Of a stretch of 40,123 bases of DNA, positions 29,911 to 36,117 are shown piece by piece (positions within the stretch are counted from its first letter, which is position 1; every line of letters begins with the position of its first letter). The DNA comes from a virus. The translations under genes were made by a program, and so were the position numbers. The DNA is taken from the IMG/VR virus record IMGVR_UViG_3300031226_000005, positions 1 to 40,123 of that record; one strand, 5' to 3'. The notes beneath the pieces are model-generated. The model was given only the letters and a program-made list of their open reading frames with translations, searched no databases and was not told where the DNA came from.

Positions 29911-30218
29911 TGCCGGGCTATCCAACGGTCCGATACGGGGGCAGCGACCGGCCGAGCAAAGCTGAGCAGGCCGCAACGCGATGGCACCGGCAGCAGCATC
30001 CGGCGTCGCGCGCTGACTGTTGGTGTTGTTGCCGGCCGTGCCGGACGGAGAATCCGCATCACGCGAGAGCGTGCGCGGCGATGGTCGCGGACGTCGAGGC
30101 CCGGATCAGGGCATCCGTGCGAGAGATGCGTGTGGAGACCAAGCGCGGCAGGGACAGGTCAGGCCGGTTCGCGCACGTCCCGGCGCAGTCTGTGGGGTGG
30201 ACAGACCCTGTCGGATGA
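29907..30218 (+). CDS. Cys-rich basic protein
   Basis: A 103-aa protein from ATG 29907. A dense cluster, CWCCCRPC, is followed by HHARAC at about residues 38-56, so a metal site is likely. The C-terminal part (VEARIRASVREMRVETKRGR) is helical and basic. No function known. Confidence 0.62.
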   Translation: MMPGYPTVRYGGSDRPSKAEQAATRWHRQQHPASRADCWCCCRPCRTENPHHARACAAMVADVEARIRASVREMRVETKRGRDRSGRFAHVPAQSVGWTDPVG

Positions 30219-30337
30219 CGAATTTCCGGAAACGGTCCCGCGCTGCGAACCGACCCAGTTACCGTGTCAGCAGTAGGGCGGAGTCTGCTCGGGGGACGGC
30301 ATCGCTCGGGGATGAACTGGTCCTGACGCGGCACTGA
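30215..30337 (+). CDS. Possible 40-aa basic peptide
   Basis: ATG 30215 overlaps the previous stop (ATGA) and the frame ends at 30337. The product is Arg/Ser-rich (MTNFRKRSRAANRPSYRVSS) and unlike known families. Overlap supports it; otherwise it could be chance. Confidence 0.35.
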   Translation: MTNFRKRSRAANRPSYRVSSRAESARGTASLGDELVLTRH

Positions 30338-30394
30338 GGGCGAACCAGGAGCTCTGCCCTTTGTGCCGCGTTGGCCGTTTCCGGAGCGTGCACT

Positions 30395-30763
30395 GTGCCG
30401 AATCGGCCGCTAGAGAAATGCAGCACGCCGGGATGTCCCGGCCGCACCGCTGCGGGTGGACGATGCGGACGCTGCCGGGGCGGCAGGCTGTTTACGGGCC
30501 GTACCGACGACGCATCCGAGGTCTACACGCGTCGTCCGTGGCGCGCCAGGCGGCTGGAATACCTCGCAGCGCATCCGTTCTGCACCCTCTGCGGCGTTGC
30601 CGCGACGGTGCCGGATCACTACCCGAAAAGCCGGCGTGCGCTCGTCGCTGCCGGTGTGGCCGATCCGGACGCTGACGAGCGGCTACGACCGTTGTGCGCT
30701 TCGTGTCACAACCGGTCGACAGCGGGCCGGCAGCCGGGCGGATGGAATCGAGTGGGCTCATGA
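30395..30763 (+). CDS. HNH endonuclease
   Basis: A 122-aa protein from GTG 30395 with CCGGAG upstream. The N-terminus has a small Zn site (C9, C14, C24-x2-C27) as in HNH proteins of actinophage packaging modules. The core shows C63-x2-C66, Asp74-His75 (VPDHYP) and C101-x2-C104-His105-Asn106 (LCASCHNRS). Such enzymes act with the terminase during DNA packaging, usually in cos-type phages. Here the terminase genes begin only 3.6 kb further on, past the PLP/methyltransferase pair. It overlaps the next gene by ATGA. Confidence 0.87.
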   Translation: MPNRPLEKCSTPGCPGRTAAGGRCGRCRGGRLFTGRTDDASEVYTRRPWRARRLEYLAAHPFCTLCGVAATVPDHYPKSRRALVAAGVADPDADERLRPLCASCHNRSTAGRQPGGWNRVGS

Positions 30764-30984
30764 GCGGCGCGCTCGTCGCTGTGCTGGTCGTTGCCGCGGT
30801 GCTCGCGTACCGGGCCGGCAGCAGACATCGGGCGTTCAGCCTGGCGCGGGCTGACGTGCGGGCACAACGCGGCAAGCTGCGTGCGGCGCGGCAGGCACGC
30901 ACCGCGCTAGGGCGCATCGCACTCGCCGGCTGGACGCTGCTGCTCGTCTGCGTCGTTGTCGCCGCGCTGGTGTTTGCTCTGTAG
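30760..30984 (+). CDS. Two-span small membrane protein
   Basis: A 74-aa protein from ATG 30760 (ATGA overlap with HNH). Residues 3-16 (GALVAVLVVAAVLAY) and 53-74 (IALAGWTLLLVCVVVAALVF) are membrane segments, with a basic helical loop between them. No family recognised. Its 3' end overlaps the end of the leftward gene at 30907. Confidence 0.62.
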   Translation: MSGALVAVLVVAAVLAYRAGSRHRAFSLARADVRAQRGKLRAARQARTALGRIALAGWTLLLVCVVVAALVFAL

Positions 30985-31593
30985 CCGGCGGATGTACGTC
31001 GCCGTTTCGTCAGGCGTGGTCGGGATGTCCAGCTTCCGCAGCGCTGCGACGTCGGCCTGGCCTGCCGGCAGGCGTTCCGCGACAGCCACGGTCATGTCTC
31101 GCAGCGCTGCCATGACGGGGCCGACAAGCGCGGGCATCGGGCCTTCCTGTCCGGCCACGAGGGGCTTTGCGCCGCGTCTGCGGTGGATGCCGTACACGTT
31201 GCCGCGGATGTCTACCGCGCTGGTGTCGCGCGACTCGTACGAGCCGGGTATGTCGGCAAGCGACCGCGTCCGGGTTCGGTGCTGCTCAGGTGTCAGCTCT
31301 GTGTTTGACCAGCTTTCGACGAACAGTGCGAATCCGAAGAAAGCCTCATCCGCGATGATGGCGGCAAACTCCGCATCGCTGGCTATCGCATCGGCGAGAT
31401 GCCGCAGATACTCGCCTACCGGGTTCCCTAGGTGCGTTGGCAGGGGGTCCAGCCCGAGCACGGCCTTGCCGGACGGCAGCGGTAGCCAGCGCAACTCAGC
31501 GATGACGGCCGGCTGATCCCATCCGCGGGCGTTCACGCCCTGCTCAATCTTGCGCAGCAACTGCGTAACGACAGCGCGGTCCGGAACTCTCAC
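30907..31593 (-). CDS. Unrecognised 228-aa protein, leftward
   Basis: Starts at GTG 31593 (minus), inside the stop of a 32-codon leader frame (GTGA). The N-terminus, QLLRKIEQGVNARGWDQPAV, resembles a segment I have seen in actinobacterial proteins of unknown role, followed by a helical region (VGEYLRHLADAIASDAEFAAII) and a tail rich in Arg, Gln and Asp. It is opposite in direction to its neighbours and overlaps the membrane gene by 78 bases tail to tail. It may be a moron of host origin. Confidence 0.65.
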   Translation of the reverse strand: MRVPDRAVVTQLLRKIEQGVNARGWDQPAVIAELRWLPLPSGKAVLGLDPLPTHLGNPVGEYLRHLADAIASDAEFAAIIADEAFFGFALFVESWSNTELTPEQHRTRTRSLADIPGSYESRDTSAVDIRGNVYGIHRRRGAKPLVAGQEGPMPALVGPVMAALRDMTVAVAERLPAGQADVAALRKLDIPTTPDETATYIRRLQSKHQRGDNDADEQQRPAGECDAP

Positions 31594-31688
31594 GTGTGGA
31601 GCAACGAGCAGGCGACGTCGGGGTTATGGGCGGAGGCGGGGGCGATGGGCTGGCTGGTCGCAGCAGTGGTCGCATTGAGGTCAGTCAT
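31590..31688 (-). CDS. Possible 32-aa leader peptide, leftward
   Basis: ATG 31688 (minus) opens a short frame whose TGA overlaps the GTG start of the 228-aa gene (GTGA). The product is Ala/Thr/Pro-rich (TDLNATTAATSQPIAPASA). The overlap suggests translational coupling, but no ribosome site is clear. GTCATGAC (31684-31691) is a palindrome over the start. Confidence 0.38.
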   Translation of the reverse strand: MTDLNATTAATSQPIAPASAHNPDVACSLLHT

Positions 31689-31899
31689 GACGTTGACGGG
31701 CAAGGCATCGATGCTCGTGGCGCGGCTCATCGACGACGGTGACGGGTAGGGATGTCCGGATAGATCGATGGATGGTCCCGGTGCAGCCCGCGTTAGGCGA
31801 CATTTTCCACGTGCAGGTTAATCGAGCTGTCGCGATGCTTCGCAGCGCTACCGATCGAGAAACAACGATACTTCGCACGGTTCCGATCGGAGTATGCCG
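31689..31899. other. Divergent intergenic region before the PLP gene
   Basis: This stretch lies between the leftward leader and the rightward PLP gene and should hold promoters for both. Repeated CCGATCG occurs at about 31853 and 31882, and ATACT/AGTAT form a loose inverted pair next to the PLP start. No clear -35/-10 pair was identified. A packaging (cos) site is possible here or nearby but could not be seen. Confidence 0.4.
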
Positions 31900-32808
31900 A
31901 TGACTTCGCGCTTGAAACCGCGCACAGACAGACGAGCCGATCGCAGCGCTGCTGTCGTCGACGCTGACGAACTGACTCCCGTCCAGTGGCACAGCAGCAT
32001 CGCGTACAAACGCGACGATCTATATCTCCCGTTCGCGGACGTCGACTTAAACGGCGGCAAAGTCCGGCAAGCGATCAAACTCGTTGAGGCGAACCTGCCC
32101 GCCATCCGCAAGCGCTACGGCTCGACACTGCTGACAGCGACAGGCGTGCACTCCCCGCAAGGGCTGATCATTGCCCGCGTCGCTGCGCTGTTTGACCTGT
32201 CGTGCGTGCTGTTCATCGGCGCGACGTCCGTCGCCCGTGCACTGACCGGGCATCCGATGTTGCGCGCCGCTGTCCAGCTGGGCGCGACACTCGACGCGTC
32301 CGCGCGCGTCGCGTACGAGCCGGCCCTAGCCAAGGCCGTCGACAGCTGGCGCTCCGCTCACAGCGGAGCCGGCTTCCCGATCCGTTTCGGGATGAACCTC
32401 GACAGCGACCCTGCTGCGATCGTCGGCAGTACGGCAGCACAGTGCGCGAACATCCCGGACGATATCCATACCGTCGTCATCCCGGTCGGGGCCGGCATCA
32501 CTGCCGCGGGCATTATCACAGGCTGCCGGACGCTGCGCCCGGCCGTCCAGCGCATCGTCTGCGTCCAGATTGCAGGCTATGACCGTCGACCTGTCATCGA
32601 TCGGATCACGCCGTACCGCGATTACGAGTTCATGTCATCGCGCGCGTATCAGTACGCGACGCACGTGCGCCGGTACGTCGCGCCGCGCTTCCCGCTGGAC
32701 CCGATTTACGAAGCGAAAGCGCACGAGTACATGATCCGCCGCATCCCGATCGAACGGGAACACACTTTGTTTTGGGTCGTCGGAGACTCCGGCTATGTCC
32801 GTGACTGA
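31900..32808 (+). CDS. PLP-dependent enzyme, ACC deaminase / cysteine desulfhydrase-like (fold type II)
   Basis: A 302-aa protein; ATG 31900 is chosen because GGAG lies seven bases upstream (ATG 31894 is too close). Motifs fit fold-type II PLP enzymes of the ACC deaminase/D-cysteine desulfhydrase group: the likely Schiff-base lysine in DLNGGKVRQAIKL (Lys54), the TGVHSPQGLIIARVAALFDL region corresponding to the SNQ substrate loop, and the phosphate-binding VVIPVGAGITAAGIITG (about 193-208). The YKRDDLYLP start is also typical. It overlaps the ParB-methyltransferase gene by 14 bases, so the two are probably made together. A role in DNA base modification with an amino-acid-derived group is my inference; metabolic roles are possible. 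Confidence 0.8.
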   Translation: MTSRLKPRTDRRADRSAAVVDADELTPVQWHSSIAYKRDDLYLPFADVDLNGGKVRQAIKLVEANLPAIRKRYGSTLLTATGVHSPQGLIIARVAALFDLSCVLFIGATSVARALTGHPMLRAAVQLGATLDASARVAYEPALAKAVDSWRSAHSGAGFPIRFGMNLDSDPAAIVGSTAAQCANIPDDIHTVVIPVGAGITAAGIITGCRTLRPAVQRIVCVQIAGYDRRPVIDRITPYRDYEFMSSRAYQYATHVRRYVAPRFPLDPIYEAKAHEYMIRRIPIEREHTLFWVVGDSGYVRD

Positions 32809-34339
32809 CCGCCCATCGTCTGACGTCGACAGAAAGAGCAACATGCCGCAAAGCGCCGTCATCGTCGAGCAGCTGCAATCCCTCGCCGTGCCGATCGACA
32901 ACTTGCAGGAAGACCCGGAGAACGCCCGGCGCGGCGACGTCGCCGCTATCCGCCGATCTCTGAACGTGTTCGGGCAGCGCAAGCCTGTCGTTGTGAAGCG
33001 GACCGGTGTCGACGCGGCCGGCCGCCCGACCGGCATCGTGATTGCCGGCAACCACACGTTTCACGCAGCGTGCGACTTGGAGTGGTCGCACATCGCCGCT
33101 GTGTTCGTCGACGACGACGAAAGCACTGCCCGCGCGTACGCCCTCGCGGACAACCGGACGGGCGAACTCGCGACGTGGGATGACGAGCAGCTGTCCGCGA
33201 CGCTGCGCGCACTGGACGCCACGGACTTCGACATGGAAACGCTCGGCTGGTCCAACGATGACCTCGCTGCGCTGCTGTCTGCCGGACCGTATGACGACGA
33301 CAACGACAGCGCTGACAGCTCAGCTGCCGATGACGACGACGCTGCGGCACCGATCGAGCCGCTTGTGTTCCCGAATGAAACGATCGTCGCTGCCGCATTC
33401 GAGCACTTCCGCGCGTCCGGCTATCCACTTCCGAACGTCCCGCGCTACGCAGCAATGCAGGAAATCAACGCGCTCGCCGCGACGGACACCGTGAAGCTAC
33501 TCGGGACCAACGTTGCGTACCACGTCGCAGACAAATACCAGCCGCACCGATTCTCGACGCGCGTCCAGAAAATGAAGACACCGCTCGAAGTCTTCGAATC
33601 CGACGCCAGTCTTACGCACGCGTTCCGCCTCACGCTGGAAGACCGCCCGATCTCTGACGGCTCGCTACGCAGCGCCATGAACTTTGTCCACGGTGCACAG
33701 ACGGCCGCGCAGTTTCGGCCGGGCTTCGCACTCATGATGTATCGCCGCTTCGCCCCGGCCGGCGGCACAGTCCTCGACACATCGACAGGCTTCGGTGGGC
33801 GCCTCACCGGCTTTTTTGCGTCGCACTGCGAGACGTATATCGGCATCGATCCGAACACTGTCACGTCTGCCGGCAACACCGCGCTAGCCAACGACTTGTG
33901 TCCCGCGGACAAAACAGTAGAGCTGCACTGTCTGCCTGCTGAGGACGTGCCACACGAAGCGCTTGCCGGCCGTGCGCACTTCGCGTTTACGTCGCCACCG
34001 TACTTCGCCAAAGAGCTCTACAGCGACGAGGCGACACAGTCCTGCGTGCGCTACCGCAGCGCCGAAGACTGGCGCACAGGCTTCCTCGTGCCGATGCTGG
34101 GCCTACAGTTCGTCGCGCTGCTGCCCGGCGCATACTCGTGCGTCAACATCGCGGACGTCAAGCTAGGCAGCGAGACACACCCGCTCGTGCAATGGACGAT
34201 CGATGCCGCACTTGACGTCGGATTCACGTACGAGCGCACGGAAGAATTCCCGCTGTCGCGCGTGCCGGGACGCGGCGAGCAGCTGGACGCCTTCGAATCC
34301 GTCATCGTGTTGCGCCGTCCAGAAAGGAAAACGTCATGA
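32795..34339 (+). CDS. ParB-domain / DNA methyltransferase fusion
   Basis: A 514-aa protein. Residues 28-125 form a ParB/Srx-like domain (NARRGDVAAIRRSLNVFGQR, IVIAGNHTFHAA with Gly85-Asn-His, and ARAYALADNRTGELATW). An acidic linker (165-187) follows. The C-terminal part is a SAM-dependent methyltransferase: motif I VLDTSTGFGGRLTGFFAS at 325-342 with YIGIDPN, and motif IV Ser399-Pro-Pro-Tyr402 (FTSPPYF), as in N4-cytosine or N6-adenine enzymes. ATG 32795 has GGAGA eight bases upstream; ATG 32843 is an alternative. It overlaps terS by ATGA. It may protect phage DNA, or take part in a modification with the PLP enzyme. Confidence 0.85.
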   Translation: MSVTDRPSSDVDRKSNMPQSAVIVEQLQSLAVPIDNLQEDPENARRGDVAAIRRSLNVFGQRKPVVVKRTGVDAAGRPTGIVIAGNHTFHAACDLEWSHIAAVFVDDDESTARAYALADNRTGELATWDDEQLSATLRALDATDFDMETLGWSNDDLAALLSAGPYDDDNDSADSSAADDDDAAAPIEPLVFPNETIVAAAFEHFRASGYPLPNVPRYAAMQEINALAATDTVKLLGTNVAYHVADKYQPHRFSTRVQKMKTPLEVFESDASLTHAFRLTLEDRPISDGSLRSAMNFVHGAQTAAQFRPGFALMMYRRFAPAGGTVLDTSTGFGGRLTGFFASHCETYIGIDPNTVTSAGNTALANDLCPADKTVELHCLPAEDVPHEALAGRAHFAFTSPPYFAKELYSDEATQSCVRYRSAEDWRTGFLVPMLGLQFVALLPGAYSCVNIADVKLGSETHPLVQWTIDAALDVGFTYERTEEFPLSRVPGRGEQLDAFESVIVLRRPERKTS

Positions 34340-34794
34340 AACCTGGGCCTGCACCCAAGCCGACCGTGCTCCGCCTGCTGCACGGTGATCAGCCGTGCCG
34401 GACAAATCTGGACGAGCCGAAGCCTGCGCCCGGCAAGCCGGAGTGCCCGCCGGAAGTGTCGGACGACGTTCGCGCAATTTGGAATTACACGCTGGACCAT
34501 CTGATCGTCATGGGCGTCTGTACCGGCGCTGACCGGGATGCGCTGCTCGCCTACTGCGAGGCCGTTGCCGCGCATCGCAAGGCATCCGCGCTGCTCGCCA
34601 AGTCGCCGCCGCTAATTCAAGGCCATCGCGGCGTCATGGTTCGCAACCCGGCTCTGGCAATCCAACGCGACAGCGCTGCCGTGATCCGCGCGTACGCGCA
34701 TGAGTTCGGCCTCACGCCGGCTGCCCGTTCCGAAATTCGCATGGGCGGCGCAGGCTCCGGCCAGGGTTCTGCGGAACGCTACCTGACGGGCTAG
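34336..34794 (+). CDS. terS: Terminase small subunit, P27 family
   Basis: A 152-aa DNA-recognition subunit of the packaging motor. MKPGPAPKPTVLRLLHGDQP at the start, followed by PECPPEVSDDVRAIWNYTLD, and the helical YCEAVAAHRKASALLAKSP and NPALAIQRDSAAVIRAYAHE segments are diagnostic for P27-type small terminases. AGAAAGGAAAACGTC precedes ATG 34336. The gene ends 19 bases before a palindromic terminator, and terL is 1.3 kb further, separated by a leftward cassette, so the two terminase genes are not on one simple transcript. Confidence 0.92.
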   Translation: MKPGPAPKPTVLRLLHGDQPCRTNLDEPKPAPGKPECPPEVSDDVRAIWNYTLDHLIVMGVCTGADRDALLAYCEAVAAHRKASALLAKSPPLIQGHRGVMVRNPALAIQRDSAAVIRAYAHEFGLTPAARSEIRMGGAGSGQGSAERYLTG

Positions 34795-34813
34795 TCGCCG
34801 ATCGGGCACACGG

Positions 34814-34843
34814 AAAAGCCCCGGCATCGATGCCGGGGCTTTT
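34814..34843. terminator. Bidirectional terminator between terS and the leftward cassette
   Basis: A perfect 30-base palindrome with 15-base arms (AAAAGCCCCGGCATC and its complement), with A-run and T-run ends on both strands. It can end transcription from terS and from the leftward genes at 34862-36025. Confidence 0.92.
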
Positions 34844-34861
34844 CAGGGCGGAACGCGCGCT

Positions 34862-35002
34862 CTAGCGCATCCAAACCTTGCCGGACATGGCGCACAGCGG
34901 CCACCCCGGCAGTTGCTGATTCTTATGCCGGAACATCCGTCCATCCTTCGTGATGGAAATGAAGCGGTCGCAGCTAGGGCATACGCGCGATTCGTCAGCC
35001 AT
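34862..35002 (-). CDS. 46-aa zinc-binding-type protein, leftward
   Basis: ATG 35002 (minus) opens a 46-aa frame below the usual size cut-off. C8-x2-C11, His26 and C37 (RVCPSCDRFISITKDG, MFRHKN, PLCAMSGK) form a likely single zinc site, and the layout resembles short actinophage proteins. It is the last gene of the leftward cassette, ending 19 bases from the bidirectional terminator. Confidence 0.62.
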   Translation of the reverse strand: MADESRVCPSCDRFISITKDGRMFRHKNQQLPGWPLCAMSGKVWMR

Positions 35003-35005
35003 CCG

Positions 35006-35581
35006 TCACGCCCCCTCTGCCGGCAGCATCCGGACGTTGCGATACGGCAGCGCATCGCCGGCAACGCTGCCGCCGCCTTCCCATTCGATGAAGCCGCTGC
35101 TGCCGAACGGGTCGGGTCCGCGATGCGGACTGCGCTTGCCATTCGAAAGCGTGTGCCCGCTGGATAGTCCGCAATCCGTTGCGGACGGATCATGCCCGCC
35201 CGTGACGTACATCGCGTCACACGTGCGGCGTCCCTGCCCGCGACGATTCGCAAGGAAGTCGTCGACAGTGCTCGTGAGCCAACGCGGCTGCCGACGACTT
35301 ACCGGACGTTCGTCGTCCGGATCGTCCGCGGCCGGCGCGTATCCGCGCGCCACGTAGCCGCGCCACGTTGGCGGCGCGATGCCGGCACGCTTCGCAGCTT
35401 CCGCGCCGGTGAGCAGCGGATCGTCGGACGCTGCCGTCCATGCGTGCTTGTTCGCCGCGGGGCTGACTCCGTCCGGGGCTGGCCGCGAAACGCGGATGCC
35501 GCAAGCGCACGTGCCCGTTTCGATGCCGGCAGAGGACATCATCGGATGCCGGTAGCTTGCCTCGTGTCGATGCTGAGTCAT
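35006..35581 (-). CDS. HTH (excisionase-like) protein, leftward
   Basis: A 191-aa protein; ATG 35581 overlaps the preceding stop (TGATG). Residues 56-120 make an AlpA/Xis-type winged HTH (LLTGAEAAKRAGIAPPTWRG, YVARGYAPAADDP, PRWLTSTVDDFLANRRGQGR), followed by a Gly/Ser/Pro-rich tail with C, H and D. It may be the excisionase or a regulator of the leftward cassette. An N-terminal CAC motif is also seen. Confidence 0.72.
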   Translation of the reverse strand: MTQHRHEASYRHPMMSSAGIETGTCACGIRVSRPAPDGVSPAANKHAWTAASDDPLLTGAEAAKRAGIAPPTWRGYVARGYAPAADDPDDERPVSRRQPRWLTSTVDDFLANRRGQGRRTCDAMYVTGGHDPSATDCGLSSGHTLSNGKRSPHRGPDPFGSSGFIEWEGGGSVAGDALPYRNVRMLPAEGA

Positions 35582-35811
35582 CAGTTTTCGTTTTCCTTCC
35601 GCGCGTCTTGCGGGCCAAACGCGAGCATGAGATCCGCGACGTTGCCGTACACCTCGTTCTCGTCCGTGCCGGCTGCGACGAGCTGAGCTACCGCGTACAT
35701 GTGCGCACGCGAGTGGCGCTCCTGTGTGTCGCGAATCGCGAAGTTGTAGGCGGAGCGGTAAGCGCGGGTGTAGTGCTCACGAATCTCCGACTCTTTTTCC
35801 GTGTCGCTCAT
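35581..35811 (-). CDS. 76-aa helical protein, leftward
   Basis: ATG 35811 (minus) has AAGAAAGAGG nine bases upstream, which decides the start. The sequence SDTEKESEIREHYTRAYRSA, YNFAIRDTQERHSRAHMYAV and NVADLMLAFGPQDARK is helical and mixed-charge. No family recognised. It overlaps the HTH gene. Confidence 0.68.
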   Translation of the reverse strand: MSDTEKESEIREHYTRAYRSAYNFAIRDTQERHSRAHMYAVAQLVAAGTDENEVYGNVADLMLAFGPQDARKENEN

Positions 35812-35815
35812 GTGC

Positions 35816-36025
35816 TCATGCCTCTTTCTTCGTGTAGCGGTAGACGATCGCGGACAGTCGGACGCGCACGAATCCGCTCCCGATGCCGACGCGTGCCCAC
35901 TCTCCGTCAATCTCGCGAACGAATCCGCGCGTGATCTGCCCGCTGTCGCGGAATCCGACGAGCCAGCCGATCTCGGGAAGCCCGTCGAAGCGCGAACGCT
36001 GCAAGTCCTTATCCGTCCGATTCAT
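35816..36025 (-). CDS. 69-aa beta-rich protein, leftward
   Basis: First gene of the leftward cassette, from ATG 36025 (minus) with GAGGGATAGCG upstream. The stretch IGWLVGFRDSGQITRGFVRE, then WARVGIGSGFVRVRLSAIVY suggests a small SH3- or Tudor-like beta barrel. No named family. Transcription would start at the promoter at 36072-36101. Confidence 0.68.
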   Translation of the reverse strand: MNRTDKDLQRSRFDGLPEIGWLVGFRDSGQITRGFVREIDGEWARVGIGSGFVRVRLSAIVYRYTKKEA

Positions 36026-36071
36026 CGCTATCCCTCAATCTTCCGTGTGCGCACGCGCGGACCAAGAGGCA

Positions 36072-36101
36072 ACATTAGCACGCAGCGTTGCAAAGTGTCA
36101 A
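36072..36101 (-). promoter_or_regulatory. Sigma-70-type promoter for the leftward cassette
   Basis: On the minus strand, TTGACA (36096-36101) and TAATGT (36072-36077) are separated by 18 bases. The -35 box is perfect and the -10 box fits the loose actinobacterial TANNNT form. It lies 47 bases before the ATG of the first leftward gene. Confidence 0.72.
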
Positions 36102-36117
36102 CGAGGGGGCGAGGACG

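Noticed and set aside
30337-30360. Short inverted repeat AGGGC/GCCCT after the 40-aa frame
   Set aside because: Only five-base arms and no T-run, too weak to call a terminator.
31681-31992. Minus-strand 103-codon frame opposite the PLP gene start
   Set aside because: Low-complexity Arg/Ser/Thr sequence that overlaps the better-supported PLP start.
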